A stretch of 64,000 nucleotides of DNA, taken from positions 2,334,001-2,398,000 of the forward strand of contig NZ_CP011032.1 of assembly GCF_002310815.1 (NCBI RefSeq), given 5' to 3'. The stretch comes from Pseudoalteromonas tunicata. Its GTDB lineage: Bacteria; Pseudomonadota; Gammaproteobacteria; Enterobacterales; Alteromonadaceae. Position 1 is the stretch's first letter, and the number at the start of each line of letters is the position of its first letter. This document shows positions 9,483 through 19,248 of this stretch, piece after piece. The notes beneath the pieces are model-generated. The model searched no databases. It was not told the DNA's origin and was given only the letters and a program-made list of their open reading frames with translations. Made by a program: the position numbers and the translations under genes.

Positions 9483-10162
9483 GCTATCGTATTGAGGTGG
9501 CCAGTGAAAATGCACTGATTGTTTATTTAGCAATGCAACCGTCTAATGAGTGCAGTACTCAAATACACACTTTAGTATCACAACTACGCCAACAATTAGG
9601 TGATACGCTGATAGACTTAATCCCCTCCTATACTTCGTTACTGATTATTTACGACCCCTTTTTGGTAGACCATTTTGCGGTGAAAAAATTGCTTCTTCAA
9701 CTGCTAGATCATCCCCAGTCGTTGCAGCAACAAAGCAGTAAACTGATACGATTACCGGTTTGGTATGATGCGCCTGCCACCCCCGATTTAGCACTTATTG
9801 CCGCGCATCATCAACTTAGCAAAGTAGACGTGATTAACTTGCACCAAGCAACTCATTACCACGTTTTTGCGATTGGTTTTGCCCCTGGATTTGCATTTTT
9901 AGGCGAAATCCCCCCCCAAATTGCCATGCCACGTCATGCAACTCCCAGAGCGAGTGTGCCCAAAGGTGCTGTCGCCATTGCCGATCGCCAAACAGCAGTT
10001 TATCCAAGTCGCTCGCCTGGCGGCTGGAATTTAATTGGCCTTTGCCCTTTTGACTTATTTAATCCCAAACACTCACCCGTAATGGCCTTTGAAGTAGGTG
10101 ATAGTGTTGAATTTTATGAAATTGACGAAGCCGAATATCATCGTCTTGGTGGCAAAGAATGA
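9479..10162 (+). CDS. pxpB: 5-oxoprolinase subunit B (KipI family)
   Basis: 227 residues with the carboxyltransferase subdomain C/D-type fold of KipI: VFAIGFAPGFAFLG, RATPRASVPKGAVAIAD-like (here HATPRASVPKGAVAIA) and SPGGWNLIG are clearly present. Partner of PxpC in the 5-oxoprolinase complex. Start and stop overlap both neighbours by ATGA. Confidence 0.95.
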   Translation: MSYRIEVASENALIVYLAMQPSNECSTQIHTLVSQLRQQLGDTLIDLIPSYTSLLIIYDPFLVDHFAVKKLLLQLLDHPQSLQQQSSKLIRLPVWYDAPATPDLALIAAHHQLSKVDVINLHQATHYHVFAIGFAPGFAFLGEIPPQIAMPRHATPRASVPKGAVAIADRQTAVYPSRSPGGWNLIGLCPFDLFNPKHSPVMAFEVGDSVEFYEIDEAEYHRLGGKE

Positions 10163-11103
10163 AACAAGCGTTACAAGTTATTCAAAGCGGAATATTAAGC
10201 CAAATTCAAGATTTAGGCCGTTTTGGTCAAGCACATTTGGGCATGACCACATCAGGTGCTGCAGACCCATTTGCGCACCGCATTGCGAATCGTTTATTAG
10301 GAAATAATGATAATGCCCCGGTAATTGAAATAAGCTTAGGTGGCGCTGAATTTGTAGCTCTTAACAGGATCACCATTGCACTTTGTGGCGCAGATTGTCC
10401 ACTTTATGTTAATCAGCAGCCAATCTCTAATTGGCAAAGCCATCATCTTGTAGCTGGTGATAGGCTTAGCATCGGCATGGCGATGCAGGGTACACGAATC
10501 TATTTAGCTATTAGTCAAGGGTTTAAAGTTAACAAGCAATTTGGTTCAACATCGACCACAATACGCGAAGCGATTGGCGGACTTGATGGGCAAGCGCTCT
10601 TTGCGAAACAAATATTGACCGTGCCCACACTGTCAGCTGCGCCATTACAGCAACTGGCCTTTCAACACAGACACACTTATCCTGATGCATTACAGCTGCG
10701 TGTTATTTTAGGTTACCAAGCTCGCCAATTTCCATCAGTGCAAATCGAGCGGTTTTTACATCATCGATACCAAATTACCAACCAAAGTGATCGGATGGGC
10801 TATCGGCTAAGCGGCGTTGCAATTGACAGTAAACAAAGCCAAATGTATTCCGAAGGGATCTGCTATGGCGCAATTCAAGTGCCCCCCGATGGTCAGCCCA
10901 TCATCTTACTCAATGACAGGCAAACTATTGGCGGATATCCAAAACTTGGGACTGTGCTCTCGCTCGATTGCGCTAAACTGGCACAAAGTAGGCCCGGTGT
11001 TGAAGTGTCCTTTTGTGCCATTAGCCAAGAAGAAGCGCATAATGCACTTCTTCTACATCAACAAAAATTCAATAACCTCTCGTTTGTGCCGTTATCTAAT
11101 TAA
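10159..11103 (+). CDS. pxpC: 5-oxoprolinase subunit C (KipA/biotin-dependent carboxyltransferase-like)
   Basis: 314 residues. N-terminal IQSGILSQIQDLGRFG, the GAADPFAHRIANRLLGN and SDRMGYRLSG motifs, and PPDGQPIILLNDRQTIGGYP near the C-terminus are typical of PxpC. It is the last gene of the anmK-pxpABC operon. The C-terminal SFVPLSN is followed by a stop and by a dispersed repeat at 11152-11186. Confidence 0.95.
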   Translation: MKQALQVIQSGILSQIQDLGRFGQAHLGMTTSGAADPFAHRIANRLLGNNDNAPVIEISLGGAEFVALNRITIALCGADCPLYVNQQPISNWQSHHLVAGDRLSIGMAMQGTRIYLAISQGFKVNKQFGSTSTTIREAIGGLDGQALFAKQILTVPTLSAAPLQQLAFQHRHTYPDALQLRVILGYQARQFPSVQIERFLHHRYQITNQSDRMGYRLSGVAIDSKQSQMYSEGICYGAIQVPPDGQPIILLNDRQTIGGYPKLGTVLSLDCAKLAQSRPGVEVSFCAISQEEAHNALLLHQQKFNNLSFVPLSN

Positions 11104-11151
11104 CCGAAGTGCTGGATAAGAGATTTAACAGCGAATTGAAAAGTAAATCTC

Positions 11152-11186
11152 GACCTGAGAGTGATTTGTTTCCAGTATTGAGGTTA
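11152..11186 (-). repeat. Dispersed intergenic repeat, copy 1
   Basis: Read on the minus strand this segment is AACCTCAATACTGGAAACAA followed by ATC and CTCTCAGG. Closely related stretches occur at 25400-25436 and 28069-28105 on the plus strand, all just outside coding regions. Function unknown. Confidence 0.45.
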
Positions 11187-12416
11187 ATTAACCGCTGGTT
11201 TTAAAGCCGGACGAAGGGTATCGCCCTCACTGTCGATTGGTGATAAAAGGGAAAGGCCCAATATTTGCGCCACAATAGGATAAATATCAAGATTTTTTAC
11301 TTCATCTAAGCTAAAGCCTTGTTTAAACGCAGGGCCATTTGCTACAAAAAAAGCAGCCATATCCTGTGTATAGGCATAACCATGGGTGCCTAAATAGTCG
11401 ACTTCACCCGATGAACTGAACACTCGTGGCGCCGTTGTTTCGATAATCACATCGGCCACTCGTGGACTATGTTGATAACCGACACTCGCCAATTGTGCTG
11501 AAGTGAGTACCGTAAAGCGACCTTTTGCTTGCTTACTTAAACTAGATTTGAATGTAGATAAATCAAGCTTTCGGCCTTGTTTTTGATATAACTGAACTCG
11601 AGTACCACTATTTTTAATATCAAAATCTTCTTGGCTAATGCCAAGGTCAGCAATGGCAATACTTTGTGTCGGATCAACGCTCGCCATACCATGATCAGAA
11701 ACTAAAATCACATTAACCGGCGCATCAACTTCACTCTTTATTCGCGTCACCAACTGACCAATTAAGCTATCGAGTTTTTGCACTGCCTCATAAGTTTGTG
11801 GTGCATCTGGGCCAAAATCATGTCCCATAGAATCAACTAATGAAAAATAACCCGCAATAAAGCGAGGACGCTGTGCATGAGGTAATTTTAACCAAAATAA
11901 CATTTGGTCGATCCGAGCCTGATAATCACTGTGTTTTGAATAGTGGTAATAATAATCAGGTAAAACACCGTTAAATAATGCATCCGACTCAGGCCAAAAA
12001 TAAGTAGCAGATTTAACACCTTGTAGGGTAGCCAGATTCCAAAGTGGCACGCCGTTTAACCAACTGCTGTCTTTACGGCCATCACCCATGGCATAACATT
12101 CTTGGCGTTGTTTATCACAAAATTTATTATCAACAACCCCATGATGAGTTGGCAACAACCCTGTCATAATCGATAGATGATTGGGAAAAGTTTTTGTTGG
12201 ATAAACCGGAATTAACTTTTGCGCACGCACTCCTTGTTTGGCAATAAGGGCTAAATTTTTAGCTTGATGTTTTTCAATATAATCCCAGCGAAAACCATCT
12301 AAAGAAATTAAAACAACACTTTGCTCTTGGGCTGCATTTGCCTGCGCCGATAAGACAACACTGAAAAATGTTAAGCTAACAAACGAGATAAGAGAACGCA
12401 ACATCATAAATACCAT
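11184..12416 (-). CDS. Ectonucleotide pyrophosphatase/phosphodiesterase family protein
   Basis: 410 residues with a signal peptide (about 28 residues, ending ...AQANA), so periplasmic or secreted. Alkaline-phosphatase superfamily, type I phosphodiesterase group: metal site SLDGFRWDY, nucleophile Thr in PTKTFPNHLSIMTG, then DSMGHDFGPD and VSDHGM. The family hydrolyses nucleotide phosphodiester or pyrophosphate bonds to release nucleoside monophosphates. It is monocistronic here. The substrate cannot be read from sequence. Confidence 0.85.
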   Translation of the reverse strand: MVFMMLRSLISFVSLTFFSVVLSAQANAAQEQSVVLISLDGFRWDYIEKHQAKNLALIAKQGVRAQKLIPVYPTKTFPNHLSIMTGLLPTHHGVVDNKFCDKQRQECYAMGDGRKDSSWLNGVPLWNLATLQGVKSATYFWPESDALFNGVLPDYYYHYSKHSDYQARIDQMLFWLKLPHAQRPRFIAGYFSLVDSMGHDFGPDAPQTYEAVQKLDSLIGQLVTRIKSEVDAPVNVILVSDHGMASVDPTQSIAIADLGISQEDFDIKNSGTRVQLYQKQGRKLDLSTFKSSLSKQAKGRFTVLTSAQLASVGYQHSPRVADVIIETTAPRVFSSSGEVDYLGTHGYAYTQDMAAFFVANGPAFKQGFSLDEVKNLDIYPIVAQILGLSLLSPIDSEGDTLRPALKPAVN

Positions 12417-12498
12417 CTTTAATTTAAGTAATTAGACCACTTTATCAAACCTTTGAATAAAAAAAATCCATCTTGCGATGGACTCTTTCTTTTATCGG

Positions 12499-13866
12499 TT
12501 AATTAGCAACAGGTTTAGGCTTATTGCGCCATACGCGGCGCTTTGCAGGCTTGTTGGCCGCTTGTTCACCCGCGGGCTTTTGACCTATAGCAGGCTTTTT
12601 AGCCGGTGAATTTGCGTTACTTCGACGCGGTTGGGCAACTTTTGCCGCGCCGTCGGTTGAGCTAAATTCTCTTGGCTTTTTAGCTTTCTTCGGTTTTTTT
12701 GCCTTGATATTTAAATCTGTTTCTTTTACTTGATTGCTTGGCTCAAAGCCAGGCACCACTTCTCTTGCAATCGTGGCATTAATTAAGCGTTCAATATCGG
12801 CAAGTTCTTTGGCTTCTTCGGTTGTTACAAACGAAATAGCATGACCACTGGCACCTGCTCGACCAGTCCGTCCAATCCGATGAACATAATCTTCAGCAAT
12901 ATTAGGTAAATCAAAGTTCACTACTTGCGGCAGTTGATCAATGTCTAAACCACGAGCCACAATATCGGTCGCCACTAAGACACGGACTTGACCATCTTTA
13001 AAACCAGCTAATGCTTTCATGCGCGCGCTTTGGCTTTTATTACCATGAATTGCAGCTGCGTTTATTTTATCCGCTTCTAGCTGTTTTACTAATCGGTTTG
13101 CACCGTGTTTAGTACGAGTAAAAACAAGCACTTGCTTCCAATCATTTTGTAAAATGAGGTGTGATAATAGCGCCGGTTTTTTAGCTTTATCAACGGGGTG
13201 CAAACGCTGCTCAACCGTTGCTGCTGTGGTGTTTGCTGGTGCAACGGAGACTTCAACCGGATCGTTTATTAATCCTTTGGCAAGATTACGAATATCATCA
13301 GAAAAAGTTGCCGAAAACATTAAATTTTGGCGTTTGGCAGGTAATACTTTAAGAATTTTTTTAATATCGTGAATAAAGCCCATATCAAGCATACGGTCAG
13401 CTTCATCAAGCACGAGCACTTCAAGTTGATCAAATTTAACCGCGCGTTGATTAAATAAATCAAGTAAACGCCCAGGAGTCGCCACTAAAATATCCACACC
13501 GCGACGTAAACGCATCATTTGTGGATTTACTTTCACACCGCCATAAACCACAAACGAAGTAAGCTTTAAGTTTTTACCATATAACTCAACACTTTCAGCT
13601 ACTTGTGCTGCAAGTTCTCGGGTTGGCGTTAGTACTAATGCACGGACTTGGTTATTTCCAGCAGGCTTACCTTTTGATAAGCGCTCTAACAAAGGTAAAG
13701 TAAAACCAGCTGTTTTACCTGTTCCCGTTTGGGCCGCGGCCATCATATCTCGCCCTTCGATGATTGCAGGAATTGCTGCAAGCTGAATAGGGGTTGGCGT
13801 ATCGTAACCTTGCTCGGCTACTGCGTCTAAGATTGGTGCGGATAAACCCAAGCGGGCAAAACTCAT
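12499..13866 (-). CDS. rhlE: DEAD-box ATP-dependent RNA helicase, RhlE-type
   Basis: 455 residues. All helicase motifs are visible: Q motif region [26 protein letters not shown] in [25 protein letters not shown] and [11 protein letters not shown] Lys/Arg/Pro/Ala-rich tail from about residue 380 suits RNA binding. Such helicases remodel rRNA and mRNA structure, often important in the cold. The start at 13866 is preferred because [13 protein letters not shown] matches the family N-terminus; the frame stays open to 13941. Confidence 0.92.
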   Translation of the reverse strand: MSFARLGLSAPILDAVAEQGYDTPTPIQLAAIPAIIEGRDMMAAAQTGTGKTAGFTLPLLERLSKGKPAGNNQVRALVLTPTRELAAQVAESVELYGKNLKLTSFVVYGGVKVNPQMMRLRRGVDILVATPGRLLDLFNQRAVKFDQLEVLVLDEADRMLDMGFIHDIKKILKVLPAKRQNLMFSATFSDDIRNLAKGLINDPVEVSVAPANTTAATVEQRLHPVDKAKKPALLSHLILQNDWKQVLVFTRTKHGANRLVKQLEADKINAAAIHGNKSQSARMKALAGFKDGQVRVLVATDIVARGLDIDQLPQVVNFDLPNIAEDYVHRIGRTGRAGASGHAISFVTTEEAKELADIERLINATIAREVVPGFEPSNQVKETDLNIKAKKPKKAKKPREFSSTDGAAKVAQPRRSNANSPAKKPAIGQKPAGEQAANKPAKRRVWRNKPKPVAN

Positions 13867-14106
13867 ATGAACTCTCTTTGTTACTAAATCTAACCGCCAA
13901 TTGCGGCGCTGAAGAGTACAGGATTTACCCCATAAGCGCAATAAAAGGCCTGATAACCGTAATTTAAGCAGCTAATCGTGTCATTTTGGCAACAAAGTAA
14001 AATAAAAGAGGGATTCAGGGCGATTAATAGCAAAAAAACCTTGCCTTAATGGTGTTAAAACGTACAATCGCCGCCCTAAATTATGTAAAGCTTTGGGCGA
14101 TAGCAA

Positions 14107-14280
14107 ATGAACAGACAAAAAAAATTGAACGAAATTTTCCAAAAACGATTAAAGCGCGCTAAAGCAAAGCTCCATACAGGCAACAAGCCTGCGTATGTTT
14201 CTAAAGCTGAACGTGAGCGTTTAGCACTTGCCCAAACGCAAAATAATGAGACACCTGAAGCTACAGAATCGAAAGCTTAG
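14107..14280 (+). CDS. Small basic DUF2986-family protein
   Basis: 57 residues beginning MNRQKKLNEIFQKRLKRAKA, highly basic and predicted helical. It resembles DUF2986, a short family restricted to marine gammaproteobacteria. It is divergent from the helicase and its 3' end overlaps the convergent TPR gene by 20 bases. Function unknown; RNA or nucleic-acid association is only a guess from its charge. Confidence 0.65.
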   Translation: MNRQKKLNEIFQKRLKRAKAKLHTGNKPAYVSKAERERLALAQTQNNETPEATESKA

Positions 14281-15190
14281 TTTGTAACTCAACAAATAGC
14301 TGATGACGTGGTTGAGGTAAATTTTCGATTGAAAGCCTGCTTAACCACGTTTTTGCTTCCTCGACCTGCCCTTGCTGTAATGCAACATTGGCCAAATACA
14401 AATGGGCAAGATTAACTCCCACATCATCATGGGCCCGCTCGGCAAATTCAATTGATGCCATATAGCGTTGACGTGCATCTGATAAATCACCGCTTTTTTG
14501 TAGCGAACTCCCTAAATTAAACAGCGCCTCACCAATTTTATAATCACTTTTGAGCGCATAAGCAAAACGAAGTGCTTGCTCTCGATAAATTACACTTTTT
14601 TGTGTTTCATTACATCTGTCAGCAAAATGCCCTAAATTGGTATAAAGCTCAAACTTAAACCTTGGCGCATCGCGGCGTAAAAACTTTTTATCAAGCTGTT
14701 GCAACATTCGAAGACCAAGGGCTGGGTCAAAATCGCTATAGAGCTGTAAGTTCAATAATTCCACCAGCAATTCAGGGTTCGCAAAATTTTTATTAACCTG
14801 ATTAAGCAGTTGCTCTGCTTGAGAGCGAAATCGGATGGATTCTTCCGATCTATTGAGGTTTTTAAGACTTTTAGCATGGTAAATATAAAGCTTAATCTTA
14901 AAATACTCAGGTAATTCATCTTTTAAAATGTACTGACTGGTTTGAGCAAATAATTGTTCGGCTTCGGTCAAAGCAAACAAGCTTTCAAATTCTAGCAGTT
15001 TTAATTCATAAAATTGCAGGCTATCAACAGCAACCGTAGGCAATAGTTCTGCAACTTGATTTAAACAATGACGTGGATAATTATCACATTCAGTACGAAG
15101 CTGTGCTTTATCAATCACAACCGCCTTAAGGCTGCATGAAAAAGCAAACAAACTGAGTATCAAAAGATAATTATGCGCACGTATTAACAT
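14261..15190 (-). CDS. Exported TPR-repeat protein of unknown function
   Basis: 309 residues. An N-terminal hydrophobic segment (LLILSLFAFSCSLKA) looks like a signal peptide. The rest is all-helical with TPR-like repeats, for instance YTNLGHFADRCNE..., GEALFNLGSSLQKSGDLSDAR and NLAHLYLANVALQQGQVEEAK. These resemble the sensor part of TPR-GGDEF proteins but no output domain follows. It starts 5 bases after the DUF4240 gene upstream ends, so the two are probably cotranscribed. Confidence 0.65.
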   Translation of the reverse strand: MLIRAHNYLLILSLFAFSCSLKAVVIDKAQLRTECDNYPRHCLNQVAELLPTVAVDSLQFYELKLLEFESLFALTEAEQLFAQTSQYILKDELPEYFKIKLYIYHAKSLKNLNRSEESIRFRSQAEQLLNQVNKNFANPELLVELLNLQLYSDFDPALGLRMLQQLDKKFLRRDAPRFKFELYTNLGHFADRCNETQKSVIYREQALRFAYALKSDYKIGEALFNLGSSLQKSGDLSDARQRYMASIEFAERAHDDVGVNLAHLYLANVALQQGQVEEAKTWLSRLSIENLPQPRHQLFVELQTKLSIL

Positions 15191-15195
15191 TTAAT

Positions 15196-15714
15196 TTATT
15201 GTCCTTGGGTCCAAAAACGTTGATATAACTTTGGATACACTTTTTTTAACTCTTTCGATTTGTCTTTAAAACGCTTGCCTCGAGGTTGTGATAAACCCGA
15301 TGGGACAAAGGGTAATTCATCCTCTGTTCGACTTTCATAAATCATACCGGCGATTAAATCGTACTCGTCTAAAAACGGATACGGCAAATCATCTTTAACT
15401 GGCACAACATCAAAGTCAGCCAAGTTATCGGCCTGTGCTAAGCATGTTTCAAACACCGTTTGACCACGAGAAATTAACCAACAACGAAACTCTGAAAAGC
15501 CGTATTCTGAGTTACATCCGGCAATCACATAAGCTGCGCCCCACAATGACCATTCATAACTTAAACGCATTTTTTGACTAAATAATTTGTCAAAAGCGGC
15601 TAACTGATCGTTATCTAATGTAGTGAGTTTACTTTTGAGTTCATCCGCGATGATTTCAGGATCAGCAAAAAAATCATTCGCGGTGACTAATTGCCAAAAT
15701 TGTTGTTCTGTCAT
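15196..15714 (-). CDS. DUF4240-domain protein
   Basis: 172 residues, cytosolic. The N-terminus MTEQQFWQLVTAN and the core LWGAAYVIAGCNSEYGFSEF..WLISRG match the DUF4240 family of unknown function. It lies between aceK and the TPR gene on the same strand. No catalytic motif is recognisable. Confidence 0.75.
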   Translation of the reverse strand: MTEQQFWQLVTANDFFADPEIIADELKSKLTTLDNDQLAAFDKLFSQKMRLSYEWSLWGAAYVIAGCNSEYGFSEFRCWLISRGQTVFETCLAQADNLADFDVVPVKDDLPYPFLDEYDLIAGMIYESRTEDELPFVPSGLSQPRGKRFKDKSKELKKVYPKLYQRFWTQGQ

Positions 15715-15751
15715 AAAGATACATGTTTAATCATTTTTACCGCAGTATATG

Positions 15752-17545
15752 TTAATTTACCATCTTTTTACGAGTATTTCGTTGAAAACGTGAGTATTGT
15801 TTATAGGGAAAAACATCGGCTATTACGCCTTGTTGAATATCTTGTTGGATTTTTTGCCAGTATTCGGGGGTATATAAATCCTGATGGTAGCGGTCAAAAA
15901 AATACTTTGCTTGGTTATTTCCTTTAAAAAATATTGGAAATTGCTCAGGGAAAATATCGTTACTTTCAATCATAAACCAAGGCTCAGCGGTCATTGCTTG
16001 CTGAGTCGTGGTCGCTTTAGGTAAAGATCGAAAATGGCATTGTGTCATCGGACAAATTTCATCGTAATCATAAAATACCACTCTGCCCCAACGTGTTACG
16101 CCAAAGTTTTTCATCAGCATATCACCTGCAAATATATTAGCTGCAGCTAATTGCTTGATTGCTAAACCATAATCTTGCATCACCGCTTCTAGTTGATTAA
16201 GACTCGCGGTTTTTATGTATAAATTAAGCGGGATCATTTTTCGCTCAACATACACATGTTTTAAAATCAATGCTTTACCCGAAATAACCACGCTACTGGG
16301 GGCATCTTGCTGTAATTGGGCAAGCAATTGAGGAGAAAAGCGCGATAAATCAAATGCAAGATAGCGAAACTCATGGGTATCAACCAATCGGCCAACTCTG
16401 TCAGCATTTTTGACAAACTCATATTTATCCATCACATCTTGGCGAGTCAGTTGTTTAGGTGGCACAAATCGGTCACGGATCACTTTATAAACGTATTCTG
16501 ACTGAGCGGTGGTAAAAACCAACATCACCATGCCTTTGATGCCATCGGCACTTTGATAACATTCAGTGGGTGGCATTTTGCGAGTCGAATCAACTTTAAA
16601 ACGATAAAACTCCGTTTTAGCATGCTTGATAAATCCAATCGCGTTAAACAATTCAAACCGCTCTTTATTAGGCAACAAAGTTGCTAAGTAATCGACATAC
16701 GCGACCGGCTCATCGGTATCTACCATAAAGTAAGCGCGCGCAAAGCCAAATAACATACTGAGCTGAGATTCACCGAGCATAATTGCATCAATAAAAAGAC
16801 CTCCTTGCTCATCATTTAAAATAGGGACAGCAAATGGAATACGTTGTAATTGTTCATCATGCTTTAGCATCACACAACCAATCAAATAAGTGGCTTTATT
16901 GCGAAAAAACAATGACCGTCCATATTCAATTTGCCACTCACGGTTTACGATAGTTAGCTTAGGTTGTTGCTGCACATAGTTATAAATCGCTTGTTGAACT
17001 GCATTTAAATCCCATGTTAAGTCAACAAAAGGCAAGCGAAAATAAAACTGGCCAAGTAATTGTTTGAGCACCGCTTCTAACGAGGCAGACCTTTGGGTAT
17101 GGCAAATGATGCTGGGCGTTTTGGGATTAATTTGACGATATTGACGCTTTAAAATAAACAAATGCACATCGCGGATTTTATTATGGCCACGAATTGAGCC
17201 AAACACCGAATTAAAAAAGGTTTGGGCTATTGGCTCATTACTGTGCTCAGCCAGTAATTGCGCATAATACTTTTTTGCCTGATGCCACATTTTTGTATCA
17301 TCAATAAACTCACCCGCAATGGTTGCCACCGCAACGGTTGCTACACTGACTTTTCCTTCATAGACCTTGAGCCTTGCCCGCATTGCATCTTGCACAGCTA
17401 ACCATTTTGCTTGCTCAAAACGAGACTGAGCACCAAGGGTAATATTTAAAAATTCAGCAAACATGGCCTCAAAACTGGCCAAGATAGAACGAGCCACTTT
17501 TGTTGCGATTAATTGTTCAACTGATTGAATATCGAGTTGTGCCAT
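15752..17545 (-). CDS. aceK: Isocitrate dehydrogenase kinase/phosphatase
   Basis: 597 residues. The bifunctional enzyme phosphorylates and dephosphorylates isocitrate dehydrogenase to direct flux between the TCA cycle and the glyoxylate shunt. An AceK-like N-terminal regulatory region is followed by the kinase-like domain with FGVTRWGRVVFYDYDEIC near residue 470 and EPWFMIESNDIFPEQFP. The ATG at 17545 is preferred to an upstream GTG at 17584 because MAQLDIQ...LIATKVARSIL fits the family start. The icd gene lies 1.7 kb away. No aceBA genes are in this window. Confidence 0.95.
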   Translation of the reverse strand: MAQLDIQSVEQLIATKVARSILASFEAMFAEFLNITLGAQSRFEQAKWLAVQDAMRARLKVYEGKVSVATVAVATIAGEFIDDTKMWHQAKKYYAQLLAEHSNEPIAQTFFNSVFGSIRGHNKIRDVHLFILKRQYRQINPKTPSIICHTQRSASLEAVLKQLLGQFYFRLPFVDLTWDLNAVQQAIYNYVQQQPKLTIVNREWQIEYGRSLFFRNKATYLIGCVMLKHDEQLQRIPFAVPILNDEQGGLFIDAIMLGESQLSMLFGFARAYFMVDTDEPVAYVDYLATLLPNKERFELFNAIGFIKHAKTEFYRFKVDSTRKMPPTECYQSADGIKGMVMLVFTTAQSEYVYKVIRDRFVPPKQLTRQDVMDKYEFVKNADRVGRLVDTHEFRYLAFDLSRFSPQLLAQLQQDAPSSVVISGKALILKHVYVERKMIPLNLYIKTASLNQLEAVMQDYGLAIKQLAAANIFAGDMLMKNFGVTRWGRVVFYDYDEICPMTQCHFRSLPKATTTQQAMTAEPWFMIESNDIFPEQFPIFFKGNNQAKYFFDRYHQDLYTPEYWQKIQQDIQQGVIADVFPYKQYSRFQRNTRKKMVN

Positions 17546-17658
17546 AAAGTTATCATCACTGCAGAATATAGTGGTTATAGTCACCAGAGTATTTACACAC
17601 CTTAGCAGCCCAGCTTAAATAGAATTAATTTATAAATAAAATATGCAGCATTGATACT

Positions 17659-18606
17659 ATGAATATTAGAAATGTCGACCTTAATTTATTGGTGTATTTA
17701 AACGTATTACTAGAAGAGCGCAGCGTTTCTAAAGCAGCCAACAAATTAGCCCTGACCCAACCTGCTATGAGTAATGCGCTCAATCGATTACGAGAGCTAT
17801 TTAATGACCCCTTACTGGTACGCACCGCCAATGGCATGGTACCAACTCAAAAAGCATCAGGGCTTAAGGCTGATATCACCGCATTATTGGCCCTTGCTGA
17901 GCAAATAACGCAAAAAGATGAAGAATTTGACCCATCCCATCATCAACAAACGTTTCGGATTGTCACCAATGATTATATTGAAGCCTGTTTACTGACCCCT
18001 TTTTTGCTGTCGATTATTGCGCAATGCCCCGGGATCAATTTTGATATTTTAACCCCTGGCGATATTAATTTAGCCGATATGGAACAAGGGAATATTGATT
18101 TAGCCATAAATCGCTTTAGTGTTTTGCCCAAGTCATTTCATCAGGCTTCGGTGTGGCGTGATAACTTTTGTTGCGTAAGTCATATCGAACATCCTTATGC
18201 CCATCAGCCTGATTTAGCGAATTATTTAGCAGCTGAACATATTTGGGTTAATCGGCCCGGCTGGCAAACCGAAAATACCGCAACCAATAAATCGGGCAAT
18301 CAACATTTAGGCTGGGTTGATGAAGCACTTTGGCAATTAGAACAAACGCGTAAAATTCGAGTGTACAGCCGTCATTATGCGGTAGTCGATTATCTTTTAC
18401 GTGACGCGCAACTTTTGGCCACCCTACCACGCAGACAGGCAATGCTGCTTAAGCATCACCCCAGTTTATGTATTACCTCTGTCCCTTTTCAAATCGTGCC
18501 CATCGAAATAAAAATGATCTGGAGCCCATTGTTACAGCACAATCAAGCTCACCAATGGTTACGTCGTCAACTGCTCGAATTTGCTAAAACCATTGTTGAT
18601 CGTTGA
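17659..18606 (+). CDS. LysR-family transcriptional regulator
   Basis: 315 residues. The N-terminal winged helix-turn-helix (VDLNLLVYLNVLLEERSVSKAANKLALTQPAMSNALNRLRELFNDPLLVR, residues 6-55) is canonical; it resembles the NodD/SyrM-like branch. An inducer-binding domain follows. Divergent from aceK with about 110 bases between the starts, so it could regulate aceK, itself or a distant gene. Inducer unknown. Confidence 0.9.
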   Translation: MNIRNVDLNLLVYLNVLLEERSVSKAANKLALTQPAMSNALNRLRELFNDPLLVRTANGMVPTQKASGLKADITALLALAEQITQKDEEFDPSHHQQTFRIVTNDYIEACLLTPFLLSIIAQCPGINFDILTPGDINLADMEQGNIDLAINRFSVLPKSFHQASVWRDNFCCVSHIEHPYAHQPDLANYLAAEHIWVNRPGWQTENTATNKSGNQHLGWVDEALWQLEQTRKIRVYSRHYAVVDYLLRDAQLLATLPRRQAMLLKHHPSLCITSVPFQIVPIEIKMIWSPLLQHNQAHQWLRRQLLEFAKTIVDR

Positions 18607-18729
18607 GATATTGATTTTATCAATAGCAGTTATTGAAATGTTAAATTTTATAAATACACCGGTTGGGATTAAGGTTAAATCATAGCCAGCGCAATGATGT
18701 GCTTACTTTTAAAACAACTGGAGCTAATA

Positions 18730-19245
18730 ATGAATACTTGCAATCGTGGATTTAAACATATCAATGATTTTTATTTTCAACCGGCGTTAATTGAATTAAT
18801 TGACCAGCATTTATCAGAGACTCATCATTTAAACAGCGAAACTTTTTATGTTTTGTTAGCAGAAATAAATCAGCAGTTTGCGCCTAAAATTCGTTTTTTT
18901 GCTCGTAAAACAGCTCAAGAAACAGCAAGCGAGTATGACTACGCAACCTGGCTTTCTTCACATCAACGGATCACACTGGAAGATTTAACGCGTTTTTGCC
19001 CAGCAACTTTAGATCAACATCGTTGTCCATTACCTTTGTTAATTATCCAACTGACTTTAGCCTGCTTAAATGCACAGCTACAGCAGCGCACATTAAGAAT
19101 GACTTTAACCATGGATAAAGAACATGCTGATTTTTGCCAGCACATGGTTGAACATATAAGCAAGGTTTTATACAAAGAATTGCAATTAGGTCAAGTGGTT
19201 AACTTAACACCTAAAGCAACTCTTTGTTTGCGTAAAAGCGCATAA
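18730..19245 (+). CDS. Hypothetical protein
   Basis: 171 residues, not recognised. The ATG at 18730 follows a GGAG ribosome site; an earlier ATG at 18694 lacks one. The protein is soluble, His- and Cys-containing and predicted mostly helical, with phrases such as FNDFYFQPALIELIDQHL-like (HINDFYFQPALIELIDQHL). It ends four bases before the convergent icd gene ends. No domain or function can be assigned. Confidence 0.55.
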   Translation: MNTCNRGFKHINDFYFQPALIELIDQHLSETHHLNSETFYVLLAEINQQFAPKIRFFARKTAQETASEYDYATWLSSHQRITLEDLTRFCPATLDQHRCPLPLLIIQLTLACLNAQLQQRTLRMTLTMDKEHADFCQHMVEHISKVLYKELQLGQVVNLTPKATLCLRKSA

Positions 19246-19248
19246 TAG

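Noticed and set aside
12499..13866. Helicase as part of a defence island
   Set aside because: It is a standard RhlE-type housekeeping helicase with core genes on both sides.
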